Origin: Thalassia testudinum
Taxonomy: Eukaryota > Streptophyta > Magnoliopsida > Alismatales > Hydrocharitaceae
Direction: 5' to 3'
Assembly (NCBI GenBank): GCA_037157565.1
Contig: JAZHRO010000022.1
Span: forward strand, 8,060,001-8,124,000
Length of the DNA stretch: 64,000 nucleotides
Under the pieces are notes generated by a model. The model did no database searches and was not told where the DNA came from. It worked only from the letters and a program-made list of their open reading frames with translations. Shown here piece by piece: positions 22,119 through 32,104 of the stretch (positions are counted from its first letter, which is position 1; every line of letters starts with the position of its first letter). The position numbers and the translations under genes were made by a program.

Positions 22119-23810
22119 AACCCTTACGACATATGTTCTGAGGATGTCCAACCCAAGCACACATTCATTGATTATCCTTTGGAGCTTGAATTCTATGTAA
22201 CCCGACATTTTGGTCTTGGGTTGCATCCTCATAAATCGCAGGCCCGACCCCGCTTGCATACTGATTTTAGGTTTTGGGTAATTTTTATCCAGAACCTAAG
22301 ATATTCTCGATTATGGGGTATGGGTTTGCACCACAATCTGGTCCACATTTACGGACATCTGCTGACAGGTTAGAGATTTCATCTGTTTATTCTGATTCTG
22401 ACCTGCACCTGTGAATTATTTATTTCTCTTTTCTGTATAGTGTGCCTAGTTGAAGGCACTAAATTCAGCACGTATACAGTTCTTTTTAGTTTTCATCTCT
22501 GAGAGGACCTGACATTCACGCAATTCAAGTGCTTTCTATGCTATTCCACTCTGTTTTATGTCTTTTTAATACAATGAGGACATTGCATTAGATAGGCATG
22601 GGGGGTGGATATTCATCTCTGAATTTATTCGTCAGCTCCATAGATTTGTTTTATTTTCTTTTATTAAAAAAAAAGAAAAAATAGTTGTGGAATTAGGAAA
22701 GAGAACTTGGGTTTAAGAAAATTTTCAATCTTAGGAAATACTACATTATGATTTGAACACAAAGACCCTTTAGGTCTTTGGACTTAATCAGCCCGTGTAT
22801 CCACTAAAATGTGGATTTGTTTTTCGAGTCCTCGCCAACCTAAATTCTATTTTAATTGGAGTAAATAAGTTTGGGTGATAAGTACACGACTTATCAACCT
22901 GTCCTCTAATTTGAGGGAACTTTGAGTTTTAAGCATCTACACACTTTCTTTGCACTGACTTGTTGTTCGGTGATTTTAATGGAAATTGGGTAGCTAATGA
23001 ACCTTCTAGGGTGATATGGCTAGCAAGTTATCATGGGTAACATCCCATAGGTATGTTGTCTAGAGCCCAGTCACTGGACCTTTCTCTTTTTGCTGCCTTT
23101 AGGTAAATCTTAGACCAGGGAAGCCACATGCTTAAAAAAAAAATTCAAAAAGAAAAGGAGAAAAGAAAAAAAAAGAAATAAGCCACACTTAGCCGCACGA
23201 GTACGGCTGGCAAGTTGTCAGTGGTAGCAGCTCATCGACCGGTTGTCTAGAACCCAGCTCAATAAATTCACTGAAATTCCCAAAACACTTAGGAAGAAGC
23301 GGAGAAGTAGAATAAACCGGGGAGATATACACTGGATTCACCCTTGTGTTGACCCCGTAAAATAAAAGTAGGGAGAAAGCTACCGGTTGTAAAGATACAC
23401 CTTTAGGTAGAATTCTCTTTTTTTAAGGTCACTTAGAGGTGTAGAAATCCAAAGTCCATTTTAATTGCCAATCAACGAGTCTATCACATTCACAATAAGA
23501 TGCTTAGAACTTAGGATTCTCATCAAATCTTGGGTGAGTTGAATGGCCGTAGAAAGCCACTCTTAAACCCTAAAACTTGAAAATCCAAAAAAATTAGAAA
23601 AGCGGAAAAAGGAGAGAAAATTTTCTTTGAATAAGGTGAGGGCTTGAGGCGGTCTGCATTTTGGCAGATACTCGGGCACTGTTGTGTCTTTGAAAGTTTA
23701 GATACTAAGTAAACATTTTCTTAATGATTGAAAATAACTCAAGCCTAAATAATCCAACTTGATTCTTTTATAAATAGCATATAGTTTTTGCTAGGGACTA
23801 GTAAAAGATA
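22119..23810 (+). other. 3' non-coding region of element P with internal PPT
   Basis: The frame continues weakly to 22373, then no coding sequence is seen. At 22571-22612: ACAATGAGGACATTGCAT, then TAGATAGGCATGGGGGGTGG, a near copy of the PPT at the element end. From about 22960 it is the reverse counterpart of the 3' region of Q: two units GGCTAGCAAGTTATC.../GGCTGGCAAGTTGTC... (about 23017-23074 and 23204-23260), an A-rich stretch (23130-23180), and GGTCTGCATTTTGGCAGATA (23650-23669), also present in R. Confidence 0.65.
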
Positions 23811-23822
23811 GGCATGGGGGTA
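23811..23822 (+). other. Polypurine tract of element P
   Basis: GGCATGGGGGTA immediately before the 3' LTR start TGATGTAAAC. Confidence 0.75.
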
Positions 23823-25529
23823 TGATGTAAACATGTTTACACTACGTAAGATGTCTATTTATGCATGTTCTTAAGCATAGGATTGCATTGCATGCTATAA
23901 ATATTGCATAACATGCATCATCTTGCATTTAGAGTAGTTTGAATAAAATGGAGGTTAATTGTCTCCTTTTATGTTCATGGACAGGGAAAACTTTTTATCG
24001 GGGCCTCGGATCGAAGATCCAACTGTACAGATGTGATCAGGGTGACGATTGGAGTTCAACGACTCCAAGATCGCCCTAATCAGACATCTATAGCATTAAT
24101 AGAGATTGGGAAACCCTAGAAGATCAAGGGCCAAGATGGTGTGAATCCACACTTCAAATGACAAATCCGACTGCACGGATGGATTCAGATCGACGATCGC
24201 AGCCTAACGGCATGAAAATTGTCTCAATCCGACACCCGTGACACCATCTACATCATCTAGAAGATGGACGGCCAAGATGGCACCACGTGGCGCCATCTCA
24301 GCCATCCAACTGGCCCTTAAGACCGTCGCTGCCTCTCCAAAGGAAATCCAATGCCCCATCTGGGTCGTTGGATCTTGATCCAACGGCTGTGGATGCACGC
24401 GCTTGATTTCATCCGCGCGGCACAATCCACCGTGTAGCGTAGCAGTCGCGAGTCATTGCGCGATCACAGGACGCGAGTTCGAGTCGCGATCTGCGACGCG
24501 CGCGCGATTAAATTCGATCGCTTGATCTGCTGTGGACGGCCCAGATCACCCGATCAGGCGCACGTGCTATTGCACGCCCACGCGTGACGCGGGATCGCAC
24601 TTAGGTGGGTTCGCGCTGAGGAGCGGACGAAGGCACGACTTAAGCCGTCTGATCTCACGATCGGATGGCTGAGATTGGCTGGACGTGTGCGTGCGTTATG
24701 CACGAGGAGGTGAGCGGCCACGCATGTGCCGCCCACGAAGGCCACATTCAGACCTTTAAAGACGATTTTATCCGTCACTAAAGGTCCTGAATTAATGTTT
24801 TTAGAGTTGTAATGACCAAATTGCCCCCACTCCTTGCAACTATAAAAGGAGACCCCTCCATACGAAATTCTCATCCCTTCCTTCTCTTCTCTCCCTCTCC
24901 AAAGATCAAGAGAAGCTTGCCCCACACCTAGGATGCTTCTCGCAAGATAAAGTCAATTTTTCGTCCCCCTTTTGGAAGCGGATCCTGCGACGACGACAAC
25001 GTACTGCCCCGTTCCCGTTCTTCCTGCTTCATTCTCCTTCGTCCCGCTCCATCCTCCTTCATCCAGGAGTCGTCCCGTCCGGCTCATCCTCCAAGCAACC
25101 GACGTGGAGGATATCTCTCTCCCTATTCTTTTTACTGCTTTCTAGAATAGATTTACTGCTTTCTAGAATAAATTTACTGCTTTCTAGTGTAATCATTTTC
25201 CCGCTTTCTAGTCGTAATATTTAGTGTAATGAACAATCCCTTCGATAATGAATTCCATGTGCATTCTATATCTCTTTGATTTTTGTTTGTATTATTCTCT
25301 CTCTCTTCTATTTATTGTAAATAGTTAGATAGTTCTAATCAATTAATTTACTTCGTGACAAATAAATCAAATGCGTGTTTTTAAATCAAACGTCCACCTC
25401 CCTGTGTTCGACCTAGGATTTCCATTCCGGTATAAATTTTATTTGTTGAACATGAGTTCTTCGCTTTTATACTACGACGACAGGTTTTCAAAATCGAACA
25501 TGTTAGCATAGCAACTCGCACGTTCAACA
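23823..25529 (+). repeat. 3' LTR of element P
   Basis: 1707 bp. Matches the 5' LTR at both ends and in most of its length, including the G-box palindrome GATGGCACCACGTGGCGCCATC (24277-24298), the TATA box (24841-24850) and the U5 motif (about 25391-25413). Between about 24420 and 24575 it differs so much from the 5' copy (18475-18640) that only scattered words align. Confidence 0.9.
24435..24490 (+). other. tRNA-like module in 3' LTR of P
   Basis: A-box-like TAGCGTAGCAG (24435-24445) and B-box-like GAGTTCGAGTC (24475-24485), in the same order and place as in the 5' LTR though the sequence between differs. Confidence 0.45.
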
Positions 25530-25881
25530 CAAACACCACTCAAAAAGAAAGAGAAACACCAAAAAGATTAGGTCTTTAAGAATGTTAGAGTGTATTTGTT
25601 TTTGTTGGGTGATGAGTTAAGGATGAGGGTCAGACAATCATTCACCATGCCAATTTTTTTTTATTTTAAATGCTTTTAGATTTTTAGGCAAGCAAACAAC
25701 TACGGGAAGAATGATACTCACAACTGGTCCTTGCTACACTTACTCCATCCCTACCATCTCGAGTCGCGCTCCTTCACTGCCTAGGCACTGAGTTCCTGCG
25801 ATCAATCAACTAGAGAGAGAGAATGCATTAGACGATGTGAGCGTGGATACAAAATGAAAGTGACAAAATAAATCTGTTGCC
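25530..25881 (-). other. Element Q leader, part next to PBS
   Basis: Leader of Q resumes after the CAAAC duplication of P and runs to the PBS. No coding sequence. Confidence 0.65.
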
Positions 25882-25899
25882 TCTCCGGCAACGACGCCA
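25882..25899 (-). other. PBS of element Q (tRNA-Asp)
   Basis: Minus strand TGGCGTCGTTGCCGGAGA, 16 of 18 to the tRNA-Asp complement; five bases from the 5' LTR. Confidence 0.8.
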
Positions 25900-25904
25900 A
25901 AACC

Positions 25905-27373
25905 TGACATGCTTGGGACGCGTGTGTTTAAATCGATCGTTGTAGCTCGCATTCTCTGCGTCGATTTTAAATAAAGAAACGGACGTGAGTCCGAGTGTCA
26001 AGCACAAGGAGGCATGAAATCGGGTTTTTCTATCACTTAGTGTCAAGGAAATGGTGGGTTTTGCTTGCAAGAAATGCGGGAGAAAAGTGAGTAAGAGAGA
26101 GAGAAAGAGAGAGAGAGTAGGGTTAGAGTTCTTTCGATCACAACATTCAGGCAATTCCAGATAAGGAAAACTTGAGAAAAAGAGAGACAATAGCTAGATA
26201 AGGAACATCATCATTTAATCATGCAACTTTAAGTTTTACAAATACAATACTAGCTAAATAATTAAGCACAAGTAAAGTAAATCTAAGCTAAAGAGAGAGA
26301 GAAAGAGAAAGAAGACGGCGAGGCGGCCATGGCGGTGGAGGAGGGCTCCGTCGGCAGCTCGTCGGCTCCGGTGACTACAAAAGTGTGCTAAGGATGGCTA
26401 GGAGTAGGATAGAAGGTTTGCAAGTGTATTGAATGCCTTACATGGGTGTTTGGAAAGGGTTTATATAGGAAGAAGGGGTTTCCAATTTAAGTTTGGGCTT
26501 TAGCAACGTCCGGGATGTCACTAAATCCATGCCAAAATCATCCGTGTAGACCCCTACCCGCCGGTCCCTTACGTGCGTGGTCTTCTTCTTCTCGGTTATC
26601 TGTGTGTGGCCGTTGAGGACCGTCTGATCGCAGATCGGACGGTCGAGATCGCACGCTGAGCATGCCTTCGGATCGCACCTGCTCGTTGTGCATGCACGTA
26701 ATCATGCGTGTCTGGCGTGAGCGTTTGCGATTGCGTCACGTCACCTGCTTCCGTGCCGTTCGATCGCAGATGAATGGCCGTAATTGAACTCGCATCAAAT
26801 CGCATGGATTTGGAATGCGGCGGGCGTTTCGAACCTGCTCCCCTTTTGTGAGAGGTCGAGGCAACGACCGTTGAGCTATGAAGGCGGATGGTCGTGGAGA
26901 GGAGGCGGGTGCGTGGGCGTGTCGGCCATTCGATGGGCAGTGCGAGATCTGTTCTCAGCTGTTCTATCGCAGATCGAATGGCTGAGATTCATCCTGCGGT
27001 GATGGAAGAGGCAAGGCGGTGGCCTGGATGCACCGATCGGGTGCCACATGGTGCGTTGTGGACTATTGATCATCATATCAATAGTCAAAACTTCTTAGGC
27101 CATTTGCGGGAGCTCTAGATGTCGGATTTGGTCGATTTTGAGTCTGTTGGACTCTGTTCGTCATTCTAAATCCATCCATGCGGTCCGATTGCTCATATGA
27201 GGCATGTTTTGACATGAACTTGTGCAAATGGCCATTAACACTGGTTTATAAGCAATCTCAATGTGCGATGCATGTAATGCTTCCATGCCCATTTATGATG
27301 TGCTACTCGTGCATATTATCTTTAAGATAAACCCCGTTTGGCAGAATTATCACCCGAAAATGTAGTGTTATCA
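25905..27373 (-). repeat. 5' LTR of element Q
   Basis: 1469 bp, TGACATGCTTGGG to GTGTTATCA, the partner of 8771-10240. It has a TATA box at about 26459-26468, a GCTTTAGCAACGTCC repeat upstream (26506-26533), a tRNA-like module (26821-26885), and a decayed U5 motif (about 25996-26015). The right-hand neighbour GTGTT is the target duplication. Confidence 0.9.
26821..26885 (-). other. tRNA-like module in 5' LTR of Q
   Basis: Minus strand GCCTTCA, A-box TAGCTCAACGG (26868-26878), CCTC...GGGG stem, B-box AGGTTCGAAAC (26826-26836). The clearest tRNA resemblance in the window: GCCTTCATAGCTCAACGGTC reads like the 5' half of a tRNA up to the D arm. Confidence 0.55.
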
Positions 27374-27378
27374 GTGTT

Positions 27379-27816
27379 ATCGGGTGGAGTTGTGTTGAAT
27401 GCATGGGGAGTGGGTATGCATGGGTTGTATGGGTTTTAGCAGGTACTATTTACGTAGTTGAGTATGAGATGGGGGGTTATCAGGTGTGATGGGTTGTGTG
27501 TGAGGTTGTAGCGGAAAAAAATGGGTGTGTGTTGTGTGTGATCGAGAATAAGGAGTGGGTGGGGTCTAGAATTCAATTGTGTGCAGCAGAGAAGTGGCAT
27601 GCTTTCTTGGGGGATTCTTGCTGGTTATGAGAGAGGGTGGGGTATCGGCTTGAATTAGGATTAAAATAGGAGAGGGAATTTCTGGAAAAATCAGAAAGAG
27701 AAAGGGAATAAATAAAGTAGTATCCATAGTGCATTTGTAATGATATCCAACTGCTTTGGGAATTAAACTTGAGTTTAAGGTAGATGAAGTGGAACTTAGG
27801 TTAGAGATGCAAAATG
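27379..27816. other. Genomic flank of element Q
   Basis: G/T-rich sequence with GGGTGGGTATGCATGG-like words. No gene or known repeat was identified. Confidence 0.4.
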
Positions 27817-28380
27817 CACTACAAGAATGTTTACTATTGCTGACTGTTAAAAATGGTCGGCAATGTGAAAAAAACGGTCAAAATAGAGGGTCGAGGAATG
27901 TACTATCGCTATTAGGCTTTCTCGACTGTTATAAAATGTTATCATCGATAAAAAGGAGGGACCTCATTCGACATGTCGTTTCTCTCATTTGTTTTCAACA
28001 GTTGAGAAAAACTTTTCTCAACCATTATTAGTGGGTCGTAGAGGTAAATATCTACCTTAACCGTTATTTAGTCGATCAAAGAAGATGTTATCGTTGACCG
28101 TCCATTCATAAATGACGAGAATGTTTTTATTATCGTCTGTTTAAAATATTCGCAAAATAGTAACATTGCTGACTGTTATTTAATAATGGATGAGAATGTT
28201 ACTATTTGCGTCCATTTTCACATGGTCGAGGATATTTTTATTTTCGACCATTTTTGTTGAACGGTCGATAATGTTAATATTGTTGACCATTTGAATCTGT
28301 CGATAATGCCTTTGTCTTTTGGTCGCATACTATTCTCATCCCTTTTAAAATGGTTGAGAAAAGCTGGATTTTCTTTTTTA
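27817..28380 (+). mobile_element. CACTA transposon terminus with subterminal repeats
   Basis: CACTACAAGAA at 27817-27827 is the classical terminal inverted repeat of plant CACTA (En/Spm, CMC) DNA transposons. The next 550 bp are packed with short direct and inverted copies of words such as GGTCGA-AATGTTA, GACTGTTA and GAGAATGTTACTATT, the usual binding sites for the transposase. No partner terminus TTCTTGTAGTG occurs in the window, so the rest was lost or lies beyond later insertions. Confidence 0.8.
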
Positions 28381-28597
28381 GATTAATGTGTGTAATTATG
28401 TGGAAGACCTGTAAAAAACTAAAAATCTAATAAAAATATAATCAATCACACAACTTAAAACATTTGCATCTAATTAAAACACTAGAAATCAAAATAAAAA
28501 ATTGATATATGTAATAATGTATGCAGAGTTCATTACAAACGATAATGTATATAAAAAATACAGCAATCCTACTATGGCACCAATGCCTCCAGCACCG
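28381..28597. other. AT-rich interior of the CACTA fragment or flank
   Basis: A/T-rich, no open frame. Probably CACTA interior, cut by element X1 at 28598. Confidence 0.4.
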
Positions 28598-30859
28598 TGA
28601 TTGTGTAGCAATCATAGGTCATAATTGACCTAAATTAGGCAAGAACTTAGCATAAGCTAGTATAATAAATGCATGCATAAGCATTACTGGCATCTTTACT
28701 GCTTTCCTTTAGCTATGCATGAAATAATGATATAATATACTAATTAAGTGCATTATATAAATTGCAGGTAATAAGAAGCTCAAGAGCTGGACCTGAAGCT
28801 AGTGCTGCATCAGAGTTGAAGCGGAAGAGTAGAATAAAATGTGGTAGAGAAATAATGTAAAGGGTTGAGGTATGCTATTCTATTGAATAGACATAAAACA
28901 GTTAAATTATGAAGAACTTAGGTTCAATCCTAGCCTTAGGATAGCCCTAGAAGCCTTCCTAAGCCTTAGCCACCCATAGATTAGGTCACCATAGCCTAGA
29001 AAGCCTAAAAAACATAGTTTCAGCCCTTATCTGGATGTCCAGATAAGTTATTGGACGTCTAGGACCCTTAGCCACAACCAGCACACCTCAAACCCAAGTC
29101 TGCAATGTTATTGGACGTCTAAACACTTGGTTAGATGTCCAATTTCTGCAAAATACCGAAGATAGAACCCTGAATCCCTCCTAACTCTGATTGGACATCC
29201 AGACAATAAGTCTGGACTTCTTATTTTTGAGTATAAGTCATCTGATACCTTTACTGGATGTCTGGAACTATTCTCCAGTTCATGTTTTGGAATCCAAGCC
29301 TAGGTTCCTAAACCCAATTCCAACCCATTGGGAACCTAAATTAAGGTACCTCAACCTTAGTATAAAAATCTAGACTTTCCTATGAACCAAATTAGGTTCT
29401 CACTAAGCCCAATTGACTTGGATCGTAGTCAATTACAATTGCCTAGTCAATTGGACTCATAGAGTCTAATTGAGCTCAGATCTCAACCCACACAAGTCCA
29501 ATTGACCTAAGCCCAACCTAATTGAGTGATTTCACTCTCAATTAGGTTCACACTCATTCAATTAAACTTGTGTTAATTTTAATTGCATTTTCTCCTTAGC
29601 AAATTAGGGTTTGCAAAGCAAATTTGAGACCTGCCCTAACCTAAACCTATTTGGACCTAACCTGGCTCACTTAGCTACCTAGGGCACAACCACATACACA
29701 CATACACACACCTATTCACCCACACACACCCACCTAGAGTTCTCTAGAACTCTCTTCAAGGTGGCGCCACTCTTGGTTGCTAAAATTAGCAACCAATAGC
29801 CATTCAATTTTTAGATCCACAAATGGTGGATCTAAAAACCACCTTGGATGACCACACTTGGAGCCCTCTCTAGAGAGTTCCACACTTCTCTAAAGAGTCT
29901 CCCTTAGGTCTATAAAAAGACCTAAGGGACGGCCATTTGCACCCATTCAAACTTGGCCCCATTATTCCACCTTCCATAGCATAGCTCCACCTTCACACCT
30001 CCACCTCCACCAGCTCCCACCATGGCCAGTAGCAGCTCCATGCTAAAGGCTTGGATCACCTCCTCCTTATTTGTCCAAGGGCTAGCCTAACCCTGATTAG
30101 CCACCCCTCCTCTCAACCAACTCAAAGGCCATTGGAGGCAACCTCCGAATGCCCTTATTTCTGCTAGCTAAGTAGATAGTAGTTCTTCATAGATTTACTG
30201 CTTTATTACGGCTTAGTAGTGTAGCTCCATATTCTCCCCCAATGATGCATGCATAATCCCCCCATAGATTCATGTATGCAGTCATTTTCTGCTAGCTAGT
30301 TTTATGTTTTCAAGCATTCCTCTACAAGCCTTCCACTAGTTCTACTCTGTAACCCTGATGCAATCAATGGAAATCTTTTTATATATATAAATATCTATGT
30401 GTGAAAATCACCATGAGCCTTGTTGCAATATTTTTGTGTGATTAAAGTTGCATGTTTTTAATTGCTATCTGTTGCACCTAGCATGTTAGTACCTAAGGAT
30501 GTTAAAGATCTAACTATTAACGCATTTTTTGTAAACAGGCACCACATAACTAGGATTGTGCATACTGAAAATCACACTTTCACGTTTGTCATCTACTTAA
30601 CACATGCACACGTAATTAGGGTTAATAATGCAAGTGGCAAAACATTGATCTGAAGATTAGAAATCGGCATGCGATTTGAAGCAAGTAGATAGGAAAATAG
30701 ATCAGATTCAATTTGCAATTCCATGACGCTTCCTAGAGACGAATTATTAGGACTCCAAGTTTCATTATTTTAGAAATTATTTTTGACAAGTGGATTTCGT
30801 GACTATACTACAATGAACGACAATCGTATTTTCAAACTTGCAATTTCCCCCCTCTATCA
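28598..30859 (+). repeat. 5' LTR of element X1
   Basis: 2262 bp from TGATTGTGTAGCAATC to CTCTATCA, followed by a tRNA-Asp type PBS, so this is a plus-strand 5' LTR. It contains dispersed GGACGTC/GGATGTCCAG repeats (29028-29270), CAATTGGACTCA-type palindromes (29430-29530), a cluster of hairpins leading to the TATA box (29740-29930), and GGGAC-type U5 text. A second copy (X2) lies at 32105-34279. No host gene is seen; open frames are under 65 codons. Confidence 0.85.
29740..29930 (+). promoter_or_regulatory. Hairpin cluster with TATA box in the loop (X1)
   Basis: Successive inverted repeats: AGAGTTC/GAACTCT (29743-29760), GGTTGCTAA/TTAGCAACC (29774-29793), TTTTTAGATCCAC/GTGGATCTAAAAA (29809-29840), and CCCTTAGGTC/GACCTAAGGG (29901-29928). 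The last has 10 bp perfect arms and its 8 bp loop is TATAAAAA, the likely TATA box. Confidence 0.7.
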
Positions 30860-30861
30860 AA

Positions 30862-30879
30862 TGGCACCGTTGTCGGGGA
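30862..30879 (+). other. PBS of element X1 (tRNA-Asp)
   Basis: TGGCACCGTTGTCGGGGA, 16 of 18 to the tRNA-Asp complement, two bases after the LTR. Confidence 0.8.
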
Positions 30880-31983
30880 GGGAACGCAATTAATTTTCGA
30901 TCAAAGCTTTTAATGACAAATCTTCCTCTGCTTGTTTTTTGGATGTGCAGGAAATTAAGAAAAATGGGATCGGTGCACACATCGAGTGTAGAGAAAAAAA
31001 CTGCTAGGTGCACATATCTCTCTTAGCTTAGGATTTTTGTTTGAACCTGAGGTTAGATTTCCTTTTTTGCTAGAAATTTCCTTTTGAAAAAAAAATCTCT
31101 GCATATTTCGGAAAAAAAAAGAAATTTTTTTTTGGTAGTTAGACTAGGTTTCCTTTTGAATCTCAGGATAGAGTGGTTAGTTTAAAAAAAAAAGAAAATA
31201 TCCAAAAATTTTTGAAAAAAAAAAGCTTTTGAGAAAAAAATATCATTTTTGGTGGAGAGTGATTTGAATTTCAAACCACCCTTAAAAGCTCTTCCACCAC
31301 CTGTTGAAATTCAGCCAGACTTCAATTTTTGATTTAAAAATTCATTTATCAAAAAATTAGTGAGCAAAAAATTTTAAAATTTGGGCAAGTACATTTTCAA
31401 ACTATATTTCAAACAACACTGTTTATTTATGAAATTCAAAGTACACAATTTCTAAAAATTTGCGAAGTGCAAGGGGGTAAAACTGACTCAGATTTGAAAA
31501 TTTTCAAAATTCAAAAATCATTTCCGAGCAATCTATGAATCTGATTTGACTAAAAATGGTGGGGTTTGAAAGATGATCTCATTAGCTTTAATTTTCATAT
31601 TTTTCCAAAATTTTTGAAATCATTTGATACTATTCAAGGCAAAAAATCGACTAGGAGTCAAAATTCCAAATCCAAACCCCTAACATTTAAAAATCCCTAT
31701 AAATTCAGTTGAAATACTAAAAATTATAAAAAAATATTCTATGAAAAGATAATCGAAAAAGGAATCTACTTACAAAATTTCACTGTATTTTGATTCCATT
31801 TGTATTTAGAGACTTTGTTTTGTTCTTGTGGTCTACTGAATACCAAAAATTTGCATGAACCCTAGGCTCAACCCTTAGGGCCAAATCTCTAGTTACCACA
31901 CTTGAGCTAACCTAGACTTAGCTAACTCTAGTGTTTAGCCAGTGAACCTGGTCATCTTGTGGGCCACTCACCCCAAACCCTAG
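30880..31983 (+). other. Leader of element X1, cut by the R array
   Basis: A/T-rich sequence with many A runs and no significant open frame. TTTTTTGGATGTGCAG (30937-30952) resembles a 3' splice site followed by a purine-rich start. gag-pol of X1 is not in the window; it would lie beyond the far end of the R array. CCTAG (31979-31983) is the expected left target duplication of that array. Confidence 0.55.
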
Positions 31984-32104
31984 TGATGACGTCGAATTCG
32001 CATGCGGAAAGGTTCGGATTTTTGAAAACTCATCTTCGTAGTTCGATTTGTGAGAAAATCTATCTATCAGGTAAAATTCATAATCAAAACTCAAAATGTG
32101 AGTC

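Larger units (their letters stand above)
17903..25529 (+). mobile_element. Element P: complete non-autonomous LTR element, duplication CAAAC
   Basis: 7627 bp on the plus strand: 5' LTR 17903-19598, PBS 19602-19619, internal 19620-23810, PPT 23811-23822, 3' LTR 23823-25529. CAAAC flanks both sides perfectly (17898-17902 and 25530-25534). The 4.2 kb interior has no gag, protease, RT, RNase H or integrase. It keeps a tRNA-Asp PBS, a 3' non-coding region homologous to that of Q, and a PPT. It therefore fits a large non-autonomous derivative mobilised in trans by an Athila-like partner (inference). It lies antisense in the leader of Q, so it is younger than Q. Solo LTR O is a relative. Confidence 0.92.
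8771..27373 (-). mobile_element. Element Q: full-length Athila-like retrotransposon
   Basis: Order on the minus strand: 5' LTR 25905-27373, PBS, leader, gag, protease, RT, RNase H, integrase, 3' non-coding region, PPT, 3' LTR 8771-10240. The 5 bp GTGTT flanks it perfectly (8766-8770 and 27374-27378), so both ends and the single insertion event are well supported. LTR lengths are 1469 and 1470 bp. Without the nested element P and its duplicated target the length is about 11.0 kb, in the usual Athila range. The coding region is broken by stops and frameshifts. No env-like open frame is seen between integrase and the 3' LTR. Confidence 0.92.

Noticed and set aside
22179..22373. Separate 64-codon gene in P
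   Set aside because: In the same frame as the preceding reading frame and divided from it by one stop; better seen as its decayed end.
26821..26885. Functional tRNA gene
   Set aside because: A and B boxes are visible but the acceptor and T stems do not pair fully and the anticodon loop is abnormal; kept as tRNA-like only.
29191..31026. Small host genes around the X1 LTR
   Set aside because: Frames of 60-78 codons only, all inside the X1 LTR or leader.
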